DNA of 22,042 bases from Polychytrium aggregatum (lineage: Eukaryota; Chytridiomycota; Chytridiomycetes; Polychytriales). The notes below the pieces were generated by a model. That model did no database searches. It was not told where the DNA came from and saw nothing but the letters and a program-made list of their open reading frames with translations. Of the stretch, positions 9,220-17,800 are shown in pieces. The stretch is taken from NCBI RefSeq assembly GCF_025602895.1, contig NW_026516560.1:1-22042 (forward strand). Reading direction: 5' to 3'. Position 1 is the stretch's first letter; each line of letters begins with the position of its first letter. The translations under genes and the position numbers were made by a program.

Positions 9220-11524
9220 GGTCCTGGCCAAGCTCCAGGCTGCAAAGTTGTACTGCAAGCTGGAGAAGTGCGAGTTCTCCAAGGACAAGGTCTCGTTCCT
9301 CGGCTACGTCATCTCGCCCAAGGGTATCGAGATGGAACGAGCAAAGCTCTCCGCCATTGTCGACTGGCCCGTCCCCCGCAATGTCTCCGACCTCCGTTCC
9401 TTCATTGGGTTCTCGAACTTTTACCGTCGCTTCATCGACGGATATGCCAAGATCGCCGGTCCGCTCACGCTCCTGTTCAAGAAGTCCCAGGTCTTCCGCT
9501 GGTCCCCCGACGCCCACAAGGCCTTCCAGTCCCTCAAGGAAGCCTTGGTCTCCGAGCCCGTCCTTGCGCACCCCGACCCATCCAAGCCCTTTGTCGTGGA
9601 GTCTGATGCCTCAGACTTTGCGATCGGATGCGTCCTGTCCCAGCGCGGCTCCGATGGCCACCTGCACCCGTGCTCCTTCCACTCCCGCACGCTCATGGAT
9701 GCTGAACGCAACTACAGCATCTATGAGAAGGAGCTCTTGGCCATCAAGGAGGCATTCGAGGTCTGGCGACACTACCTCGAAGGTGCCCAACACCCAGTCC
9801 AAGTCCTTACCGACCACAAGAACTTGGAATACCTGGCGTCGGCCCGCATCCTCAACCAGCGACACGCCCGGTGGTCGCAGTTCCTGTCTCGGTTCGACCT
9901 CCGGATTCAATACCTCCCCGGGCCAAAGAACGGCAAGGCCGACGCTCTCTCCCGCCGCCCGGACTACGTCCCTCCGTCCGCACCTGTGTCCAAGGAGCCT
10001 CCCCCGTTGCTGCCACCTTCGTCGTTCGCCTGTGCCGTCCGTCGCTCCTCGGATGCAAGTTCCACTCGCCCTGTGGACTTGCTCAAGCTCATTGCCGAGG
10101 AGCAACCAAAGGACCCGTCCCTGGACCAGCTCCGCAACGATCCCAAGTATGTCCTGAAGGATGGTCTCCTCACCTTCATGGACAAGATCGTTGTGCCCGA
10201 GTCGTGTCGAGTCCCCGTCCTCAAGTCATGCCACGATCCTGTCGCTGTTGGACATCCTGGCATTCGGCGGACTCGGGCACTGATCTCGAGGCAGTTCTGG
10301 TGGCCCTCAATCCGCAAGGATGTCCAGGCTTATGTCTCGACGTGCGACACTTGTGCACGCTCGAAAGTCCCTCGACATAAGCCGTTTGGATACTTGCAAC
10401 CGCTCCCGACGGCATCGCGACCCTGGTCTCTGGTGACGATGGACTTTATCACCGACCTCCCCGAGTCCAACGGCAAGACTTGCATCTTTGTCGTCGTCGA
10501 TAGCCTGACCAAGATGGCCCACTTCCTTCCCTGTCGGTCCCTCCCAAGTGCCGAGGAAACAGCGTCGCTGTTCCTCGACAACATCTTCCGTCTCCACGGT
10601 CTCCTGGACAACATCGTCTCGGACCGTGGTAGCCAGTTCACCTCGCGGTTCTGGCAGGCCCTGTGCTCGGAACTCGGCATCAAGACCAGTCTGTCCACGG
10701 CGTTCCATCCCCAAACCGATGGACAGACTGAGCGGGTCAACCAAGTCATCAACCAGCATCTCCGCTGCTACACCTCGTACCAGCAGGATGACTGGGCGAT
10801 GCTACTTCCGCTCGCCGAGTTCTCATACAACAACCTCGAGCACACCTCGACCAAGGCCTCCCCGTTCCTGGCGACTTACGGCTTCAACCCCCGATTCGAG
10901 TCTCCGGTCCTTCCTTCCAGCCTCGATGTCCCCTCCGCGACCGACCGAGTCGAACACCTTCAGCACAACTTGGCGTTGCTGAAGGAGAACCTCGAGAAGG
11001 CCAAGGCGGACTACAAGCGCTTTGCGGATGCCCACAAGTCCGACGCTCCCAAGTTCGCTCCTGGCGATCAAGTCTGGGTCCTAACACGCAACATCAAGAC
11101 CACCCGTCCAAGCAAGAAGTTGGACTACCAGCGCATCGGACCCTACAAGATCGTCGAAGCCATCGGTTCCCTCGCCTTCCGCCTCGACCTTCCCAAGGAT
11201 CTCAAGATCCATCCGGTGTTCCATGTCTCCCTCCTTGAAGCCCACAAGTCGAACACCCTCCCCGGCCGCATCCAAGACCCTCCTCCGCCAGTCCGCGTCG
11301 ACGACCACTTGGAGTATGAAGTTCAGAAGATCCTCGACTCCAAGCTGGTCCGCGGTAAGTTGAGCTATTTCGTTGATTGGAAGGGCTACTCGACCGATCA
11401 TCGCAGCTGGGAGCCCGCCAACTACGTTAACGCTCCCGACAAGATAGCCGACTTCCACCGCCAGTACCCCGACAAGCCTGGACTTATTGTTCGTAGGAGT
11501 GGCCGTAGTTTGGGGAGGGGATGA
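9220..11524 (+). pseudogene. pol: Family B Pol, 5'-truncated (end of RT, RNase H, integrase, chromodomain)
   Basis: The reading frame is open from the LTR3 junction (VLAKLQAAKLYCKLEKCEFS, just after the RT active site in the homologous family D) to TGA at 11522-11524, about 767 residues. RNase H has ESDASDFAIG (about 9600) and TDHKNLEY. The integrase zinc finger (HDPVAVGH...CDTC) is at about 10225-10360. The core has MDFITDLP (about 10440), SDRGSQF (about 10620) and TERVNQ (about 10730). The chromodomain (YFVDWKGYSTDHRSWEP) is at about 11325-11470. It is closely similar to family D Pol. The RT half was separated by insertion of the family A array and should lie left of the window. No internal stop is seen. 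Confidence 0.92.
11509..11524 (+). other. Family B polypurine tract, coding for the Pol C-terminus
   Basis: The purine-rich tract (GGGGAGGGGATGA at its end) abuts the LTR. The pol stop codon TGA forms its last three bases. Confidence 0.75.
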
Positions 11525-11909
11525 TGTGATGATCATGCACGTTGGGAACACGTGTGGACTGCTGCGCGTGATGCACCGTGAGTCATGCTTGTTTGTCTTG
11601 GCGTGTATTCCCTGATTGGCTGGCGCCGATGACTCTGACTTCGCCTCCGACTGCGCTGTGCTTCGCCCCTCTCGCTGGATGCTCCGCCTCCCTCGCACCC
11701 CCATCTCGTCCCTCGTTTGTCGCTCCACCCTTCTCGCCCACTTTCGCCCTTCGGTTTCCCTCTTGGCTATAAAGCCCCTCCTTTCTTGCACCCATTTTGT
11801 ATCTTCAGTTCGAACAACACTTGTTGTTATCTGATAAGTCGTAATATATCTTATCGTTGTTCGCCAAGCACCTGGTCGTCCAGTGTCGTTGCTTGTCGTG
11901 GTCCTCACA
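11525..11909 (+). repeat. Family B 3' LTR (385 bp)
   Basis: Starts TGTGA and ends TCACA. Contains a TGAGTCA site (11579-11585), the shared TCGCCCACTTT motif (11734-11744) and TATAAA (11768-11773). The predicted start is the A at 11807, 39 nt from the TATA box, and the RNA would begin AGTTCGAACAAC. I see no clear AATAAA; the AT-rich stretch around 11841-11850 may serve. The right flank is family C coding sequence with CTTCA (11910-11914) as the predicted target duplication. Confidence 0.88.
11811..11863 (+). other. Alternative hairpins in the family B LTR leader
   Basis: AACAAC (11813-11818) can pair with the near GTTGTT (11823-11828, 4-nt loop). Alternatively, the longer CGAACAAC (11811-11818) can pair with GTTGTTCG (11856-11863), enclosing a further stem GATAAG/CTTATC (11833-11838 with 11850-11855). 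The two folds exclude each other. Confidence 0.55.
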
Positions 11910-12527
11910 CTTCATCGCACTAAAGAGGGCGGTTACCTCTGCCCCGGTACTTCGCCATCCCGACCCGACGCTACCGTTTATCTTGCAAACGGATGCCTCC
12001 GACTTCGCTCTTGGAGCCGTATTGTCTCAACCAGGGCCAGCAGACGATCTACCGGACCTCCACCCTGTCGCCTTTTTCTCTAGGAAGATGGACAGCGCGG
12101 AACGAAACTACACCGTTCATGATAAAGAGCTCCTTGCCATCGTCGAGGCTTTCAAGTTTTGGAGGCACTACCTTGTCGGAGCTCACAAGATACTAGTGTA
12201 TTCAGACCATAAGAACCTAACATTTTTCCGTACTCGTCGCCTCTTGAAGCAAAGGCACGCCCGATGGGCGGAGGCCCTTTCGGAATTCGATTTCAGACTC
12301 TGTTTTACACCGGGCCATTTGAACACCATTGCGGACGCCTTGTCCAGAAGGAGCGACTTCGCTCCTGAAGGGGAAGATGGTTACGACAACCGCAACCTGA
12401 TTTTGCTCCCCGAAATGCTGGGGCAGAGCCGTTCAAAGAGCGCAAAACCATAGGGAGCTTATCACCTCAGAGGATCGAAAGTTGGAAATCCTCAAGGCAC
12501 GACACGATTCACCCGTCGCCGGCCACC
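11910..12527 (+). pseudogene. pol: Family C Pol fragment (RNase H to integrase zinc finger)
   Basis: The frame beginning TTC at 11911 encodes the end of the RT connection (ALKRAVTSAPVLRHPDP) and RNase H (TDASDFALGAVLSQ, DKELLAIVEAFKFWRHY, SDHKNLTFF, HLNTIADALSRRSD). It stops at TAG 12451-12453. Homology resumes in the +1 frame (ELITSEDRKLEILKARHDSPVAGH), the start of the integrase zinc finger, so there is a single-base frameshift near 12400-12450. The fragment is cut on the left by the family B LTR and on the right by LTR4 within the zinc finger. It differs clearly from the A, B and D Pols and is the oldest layer of the nest. Its RT half and integrase core should lie outside the window on either side. 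Confidence 0.88.
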
Positions 12528-13318
12528 TGTTAGGGATAGCTCCTGCTTGTTCCCCACTTTGACTGCACACTTGGCTGTTCTTTTGCCTCTCTGTTTGTTT
12601 GTGTGTAGCTTTGCAGTTCCCCTCCGATTTTCCGCCTTTTGCCTGTCTTTTCCGCTCCTTCCGCACTTCCACTTTCCCGCGCTGCTCCGCTTCCTTTGTC
12701 TTCTTCGCACGCGCCGGTTTGTTTGTGCACGCGCCTTGCTGCGATTGGCTGCAATTCGGCTGCCGGTCATGTGTCCCCCCACCGGTGACTCATGACATGC
12801 CTGACCGCCCCGATCTCTTGTTCATCTCGCATGCATTTGCCCCAACCTTATACTTGACCAATCCGCTTCTTGGACGTTGAGTCACATTGCTTCGCCTTTG
12901 CACGTTTCTCCTGCCAGGTGCTTCGCTTTTGCTTGCGCCTCTCTCGCTTTGGTTCTCTGCCTGTCTCGGTGGTCCTTCTCGGCCCTCGCTCGTGCATCGC
13001 CCCCTTCGCCCTGCTCGATCGCCCACTTTTCCCTCCCTTGGCCGCCCTTCGCTGCCAAGTCCGGACTTGTCTATAAATAGCCTGACCCCCGCGATGTGTA
13101 GTCGAACCTCAGCGTTCAAAATAGGACTAAATAAAGTGCCTTCTACTTTATTCTCTGAGTGTTCCTCACGTCTCATTTCGAGACAAGTCTTATCTTGAAC
13201 GGATCTTTGCTTCCCTCGCTCCCTCTCCGAGTCCACTTCGGACTTTACCCTTGCCTTCCCTGAGCTCACTTCGAGCTCACTTCTTCTTTTGCCGTTGAGT
13301 CCCCTTTGGACTCTAACA
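12528..13318 (+). repeat. Family A LTR4 (791 bp), 5' LTR of the second A copy
   Basis: TGTTAG...CTAACA, same length as LTR1-3. TATA at 13072-13080, predicted start A13111, poly(A) hairpin at 13130-13152, U5 hairpins at 13170-13313 (loop of the last is CCTTT). It interrupts family C pol, and CCACC (12523-12527) is the predicted target duplication. Unlike LTR1-3 it is followed by a priming site and gag, so it is a true 5' LTR. Confidence 0.95.
13111..13122 (+). promoter_or_regulatory. Predicted self-primer at the 5' end of family A RNA
   Basis: AGCGTTCAAAAT begins 39 nt from the TATA T and is the exact reverse complement of 13321-13332. In Tf1 of fission yeast the first 11 nt of the mRNA fold back and prime minus-strand synthesis. 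This is the same arrangement with 12 nt. Confidence 0.75.
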
Positions 13319-13320
13319 TC

Positions 13321-13332
13321 ATTTTGAACGCT
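13321..13332 (+). other. Primer-binding site of family A (self-priming type)
   Basis: ATTTTGAACGCT lies 2 nt after the end of LTR4. It has no TGG and therefore does not match a tRNA CCA end. It is complementary over all 12 nt to the predicted RNA 5' end (13111-13122), and pairing stops on both sides. The 2-nt gap to the LTR is the usual extent removed by integrase processing. Confidence 0.78.
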
Positions 13333-13389
13333 CCCTCTTGGCTTCCCGGCCTTTCTTCTTCTTTCGCCTCTCTTTCCCTCGTCGATCCG

Positions 13390-14343
13390 ATGGCTGAGCC
13401 TGCTGCACCCCCTGCAGATTTGAATGCGTATCTGGCACGCATGGAGGAGCGTATGAACGCCCTCATGACCCAGAACGCTGCTCTCCATCGTCAGATCCAA
13501 GATCTGCAAGCTCCCGCCGCCGCTCCCCGCCAGGTCTACCAGGTCAACAAGCCCAAGGAGTTCCTCGGTTCCCGCGACGAGACAACGGCATTCCTGGCCC
13601 AATGCCACCTCGTCTTCCTCGCCGATCCCGCCTTCTTTGCGCCCGAGCGCCAGAAGGTCCTTTACGCCACCTCCTTCCTCCGCGGTGAGGCTTTCAAGTG
13701 GTACGAGGCCGCGTTCTACATGGCCAACCGCTTCCCGGCTTCCTTCGCGGATTTTGAAGTTGCCCTCAAGTCGACCTTCGGTGAGGACACGGCCTCCTCG
13801 CAAGATAAGGCCTTGAACGACCTCAAGCGCTTGGTCCAGCTCAAGTCCTGCCAAGCCTTCGCCACCCGCTTCGTCCAGCTCGCCGCCCGAGTCCAGACCG
13901 ACGAACCCACCAAGATGGACTTCTTCAAGGAGGGTCTGAAGTCGGAAGTCAAGTTCCACCTGATCAGTCTCCGCCCCGCTCCCGCTTCCTTGCCTGAGTT
14001 GATCAAGGCAGCGGTCGAGTACGACGATGCCCTCCATCGTCTCAAGGTCTCCTCCCGTTCCCAACCTCCTCCTCCTTCTTCTCGCTCTGCTCCCCATCAC
14101 CACCATTCTCCCGCGCATGTTTCTTCTTCCTCCTCTTCTGCCCCCACTCCCATGGACCTTGACTCTGTCTCGGTCCGCCCTGCTAAGCTCTCCGACGTCG
14201 AGAAAAAGCGACGTCGTGAGCAGGGTCTCTGCTTGTACTGCGGGGAAAAGTCTTGTCCCGGCAGTCGCGACGTTCAGCAGTGCCCGGTTCTGGTCAAACG
14301 GAACTCGGGAAATGCTCACAGCCGAGCAGCACCTCGCAAGTAA
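13390..14343 (+). CDS. gag: Family A Gag (capsid-nucleocapsid), second A copy
   Basis: The start is ATG 13390, the first ATG downstream of the predicted transcript start 280 nt earlier. The product is 317 aa. The N-terminal segment looks coiled-coil-like (LNAYLARMEERMNALMTQNAALHRQIQDLQ), as in Tf1/sushi Gag. A retrotransposon gag capsid domain follows (FLAQCHLVFLADP, AFKWYEAAF, FATRFVQLAARVQTDE). Then comes a Pro/His/Ser-rich linker, a PMDLDSVSVRP motif and a zinc-knuckle region. The knuckle is abnormal: CLYC is followed by Cys where His is expected and the last Cys is displaced (CX2CX4CX8C). Gag packages the RNA in virus-like particles. Pol is in the -1 frame through the signal at 14307-14362. 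The downstream pol was cut by family D after protease had just begun. Confidence 0.9.
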   Translation: MAEPAAPPADLNAYLARMEERMNALMTQNAALHRQIQDLQAPAAAPRQVYQVNKPKEFLGSRDETTAFLAQCHLVFLADPAFFAPERQKVLYATSFLRGEAFKWYEAAFYMANRFPASFADFEVALKSTFGEDTASSQDKALNDLKRLVQLKSCQAFATRFVQLAARVQTDEPTKMDFFKEGLKSEVKFHLISLRPAPASLPELIKAAVEYDDALHRLKVSSRSQPPPPSSRSAPHHHHSPAHVSSSSSSAPTPMDLDSVSVRPAKLSDVEKKRRREQGLCLYCGEKSCPGSRDVQQCPVLVKRNSGNAHSRAAPRK

Positions 14344-14362
14344 GCGAGGTGGTCTGTTCGGC
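14307..14362 (+). promoter_or_regulatory. -1 ribosomal frameshift signal of family A (GGGAAAT plus hairpin)
   Basis: G GGA AAT (14307-14313) is a slippery X XXY YYZ heptamer in exact gag phase. After a 7-nt spacer a hairpin runs from 14321 to 14362. It pairs 14321-14326 with 14357-14362, 14327-14329 with 14354-14356, and 14330-14337 with 14344-14351, with a 2-nt bulge at 14352-14353. That gives 17 pairs, one of them G-U. The gag stop lies in the 6-nt loop. After a -1 slip the frame is open from 14313 into protease. Confidence 0.85.
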
Positions 14363-14433
14363 GATACGAACATCTTCCCCCTCTGACTCGTCACTATCGG
14401 ACGATAAGCTTCTTCTTCCGGCCACTCTTATCG
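14313..14433 (+). pseudogene. pol: Family A Pol N-terminus (start of protease), cut by family D
   Basis: In the -1 frame relative to gag the sequence is open and reads into SDDKLLLPATLI, which resembles the strand that precedes the protease active site in Tf1/sushi Pols. The compared family D Pol has VPVAVRLPSGDSLSCEGLVDSG at the same place. The frame is interrupted at 14434 by the family D LTR. The rest of this Pol should resume beyond the right edge of the window after D and E. TATCG (14429-14433) is the predicted target duplication for D. Confidence 0.75.
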
Positions 14434-14852
14434 TGTAAGGAGTGAACAAGCGCAAGGACGAAGACCAAGTGCTTGGTATGAGCTTTATTAGCTTTTAGCC
14501 CCGAACACCAAAGAACAAGTTTTGTTCGAACTGGTGTTCAACATAGGCTCAGACATGCAGGGCTATTTATAGACCGGGAGAAGGTCGAGGGGCAAAAGTG
14601 GGCGAGAAGGGTGGAGCATCACAGAGAAGCGAGAAGGGGGTGCGAGAGTGGCTGGTGTGCAAGCGAGAGAGGCTTGGCACAGCCCGGGGACATGTGCCGA
14701 GCGGTGGGGGAGGCAGGAAACCAGTAGACGCGGGTGGCAACGGCGCGTGCTCATGCATGGGGGCAAACAAACACGTGGGGACTCATGATTGGTGCGGAGG
14801 GCGAGAGCATGCGGGACAATCTCATTGGTCCGTTGTGATGCTGGTCATCACA
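14434..14852 (-). repeat. Family D 3' LTR (419 bp)
   Basis: On the minus strand it starts TGTGATGA at 14852 and ends CCTTACA at 14434. It has the TCGCCCACTTT motif (14605-14595), TATAAATAG (14571-14563) and AATAAA (14489-14484). The predicted start is A at 14532, again 39 nt from the TATA box, giving RNA beginning AGTTCGAACAAAA. The LTR directly follows the pol stop codon. Its start and promoter resemble the family B LTR. Confidence 0.9.
14503..14539 (-). other. Hairpin spanning the predicted transcript start in LTR-D
   Basis: On the minus strand GAACACCA (14539-14532) pairs with TGGTGTTC (14510-14503). Inside, GAACAA and TTGTTC form a second 6-bp stem. The predicted transcript start (14532) is the last base of the outer left arm, so the full hairpin can form only in RNA that also contains U3, that is in the 3' LTR copy. 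Confidence 0.6.
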
Positions 14853-14870
14853 CTATCTCCTCCTCAAACT
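14853..14870 (-). other. Family D polypurine tract, overlapping the Pol stop
   Basis: On the minus strand GAGGAGGAGATAG ends at the LTR boundary. The TAG stop is its last codon and the preceding codons encode Arg residues. Confidence 0.75.
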
Positions 14871-17800
14871 ACGGCGTGTTCCATCTTGAGTTCTCCTGGG
14901 GCCAGGCTTGTCTGGGTAGCGTCGGTGGTACTCCGCGGCCACCGTTGGGGCAAAGACAATGTCGGCGGGCTCCCAACTTCGATCGGTGACCGGGTAGCCT
15001 TTCCAATCGATGAGATAGTGCAGCTTTCCGCGCACGAACTTGGAGTCTAAGATCTCTTCGACCTCCCACTCCAAGTTCCCATCGATGACCACCGCAGGGG
15101 GCGGCGCTTGCACCCGACCCGGAAGCGAGTTCTTCTTGTAGGGCTCAAGAAGAGACACATGGAACACCGGGTGCACCTTTATGTCCTTTGGCAAGTCCAG
15201 GCGGAAAGCCAATGTCCCGACGGCCTCGAGGATGGTGAATGGTCCAATCCTCTGGTAATCCAGCTTCTTGCTTGGGCGAGTGGTGCTGATGTTACGAGTC
15301 AGCACCCAGACTTGATCGCCCGGACGCAAGTCGGGAGCCTGGGACCTCCGGAGATCTGAGAAGTGCTTGTAGTCAGACTTTGCCTTCTCAAGATTCTCCT
15401 TCAACAGTGCCAGGTTCCGCTGGAGATGTTCAACCCTCTCCGTGGCAGAGGGAACATCAGGGCCGCCAGCGACAACGGGGACTTCGAACCTTGGGTGGAA
15501 CCCATAGGTTGCCAAGAATGGCGAGGCATGTGTTGACGAGTTCTCGAGGTTATTGTAAGAGAACTCGGCCAACGGCAGCAGCTCGGCCCAGTCATCTTGC
15601 TGATACGACGTGTAACAGCGCAGGTATTGGTTGATGACCTGGTTGACCCTCTCAGTCTGTCCATCGGTCTGGGGATGGAAGGCCGTGGACAGACTGGTTT
15701 GGATCCCGAGCTGCGTGCAGAGTGCCTTCCAGAACCGAGAGGTGAACTGACTTCCTCGGTCTGAAACCACTGTGTCGGGGAGGCCATGGAGACGAAAGAC
15801 ATTGTCGAGGAACAGTGACGCAGTCTCCTCCGCCGACGGCAGTGAACGCCAGGACATAAAGTGTGCCATCTTTGTGAGGCTGCATACCACCACAAAGATG
15901 CAGGTGTGACCCTTGGACTTTGGCAGATCAGTGATAAAGTCCATGGTCAGTGTCCCCCAGGGTCGATCGGCTGTCTGGAGTGGCAACAGGAACCCAAACG
16001 GCTTGTGTCGCGGAGCTTTCGAGCGTGCACAGGTGTCGCACGTCGAGACGTACTCTTTGACATCTTTCCGATAGGTTTGCCACCAAAACTGTCGCGATAC
16101 CAGAGCCAGAGTCCGTCGGATGCCTGGATGACCCACAGCGACTGGGTCATGGCACGACTTGAGCGCCGGAACTCGGCACGACTCTGGGACTACAATCCTG
16201 TTCTGGAAGGTGAGGTACTGGCCATTCCAGACGAACTTCGGGTCACGACGGTATTTGTCTAGACCGGGATCCCGAGCCTGCTCTTCGGCTATGAGCTGCA
16301 GCAAGTCCACAGGGTCACTGCGACTTGCAACCGAAGAGCGGGCGTCTCTGCTTCGGAGCACGCGTATCACCGCGGCAGGATCGAGAAGCAGAGGCGGATC
16401 CCTCGACACGGAGGCCGACGAAGGGATGTAGTCCGAGCGACGAGACAGGGCATCGGCCTTGCCGTTCCTCGCACCAGGACGGTACTGGATGCGGATGTCG
16501 AACCGAGACAAGAACTGGGACCACCGTGCATGGCGCTGGTTTAGGATGCGAGCCGTCGCCAGGTACTCCAAGTTCTTGTGGTCGGTCAGAACGGCAACGG
16601 GATGCTGGGCGCCTTCGAGGTAGTGTCGCCACGCCTCGAAAGCCTCCTTGATCGCCAACAGCTCTTTCTCGTATATGCTGTAGTTACGTTCAGCATTCGA
16701 GAGTGTCCGCGAATGGAACGAGCAAGGATGAAGGCGATCATCAGCACCCCGCTGGGAGAGCACGCATCCAAGCGCAAAGTCCGACGCATCTGACTCTACG
16801 ACGAACGGCTTGGATGGGTCCGGATGCACCAGAACGGGCTCCGAAACGAAGGCATCCTTCAAGGATCTGAATGCTTTATCGGCTTCGCGGGACCACTGGA
16901 AGCCATGCGTCTTCCGGAAGAGCCGAGTCATGGGCCCCGCGATCTTTGCGTATCCATCGATGAAGCGTCGATAGAAGTTCGCAAACCCGACAAAGGATCG
17001 AAGATCCGAGATGTTGCGCGGTATGGGCCAATCCAAGATCGCAGAGAGCTTGGATCGCTCCATACCGATGCCCTCGGGCGAGACCATGAAACCAAGGAAC
17101 GAGACCGAGGTTTTGGAGAACTCGCACTTCTCCAGCTTGCAATACAGCTTTGCAGCTCGGAGCTTCGAGAGGACCTGCTTGACGTGCTCTACATGCTGCG
17201 ACGGATCAGCACTGTAGATCAAGATATCGTCAAGATACGCAATTGCGAACTGGTCCAACTCGGTGCGCAGGACGTCGTTGATGAAGTGCTGGAACGTCGC
17301 TGGCGCGTTGGTGAGCCCAAAGGGCATCACCAAGTACTCGAAGTGCCCATATCGAGTACGGAAAGCTGTCTTCCACTCGTCCCCGGAGCGGATGCGCAGC
17401 AGATTGTAGGCTCCACGAAGGTCCAGCTTAGTGAACACCTTCGCGCCTCGAAGTCGGTCCAGCAGCTCGCCGATCAGCGGTAAAGGGTAACGGTTCTTTA
17501 CCGTGATACCGTTCAGTGCGCGGTAGTCAACGCAAAGACGAAGTGAGCCGTCCTTCTTCTTGACGAAGAGGATTGGTGAGCCTGCTGGGGACGACGAAGG
17601 ACGAACGAATCCCTTGGCAAGATTCTCGTCGAGATAGTCACGCAGAGCGTGAAGTTCGGGCTCGGACAGTGAGTACAGAGGCCCGAACTTTGGCGACTTG
17701 CCCGGCTCCAAGTCAATGGGGCAGTCGTAAGGGCGATGCGGAGGCAAGGAGTCAGCTTCCTGTTTAGAGAAAACAGACAGGAAGTCCTTGTACTCCGCAG

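Noticed and set aside
8429..13318. LTR3 and LTR4 as the two LTRs of one element carrying B and C
   Set aside because: The sequence between them has other LTRs and other pol families. LTR4 is followed by its own PBS and gag, and LTR3 is preceded by its own pol and polypurine tract.
13319..13340. tRNA primer-binding site after LTR4
   Set aside because: No TGG at or near the LTR end. The 12-nt self-complement explains the site better.
12790..14394. 534-codon open frame on the minus strand across LTR4 and gag
   Set aside because: It is antisense to a recognisable Gag and LTR, shows no known domain, and is explained by the C-rich third positions of the sense frame.
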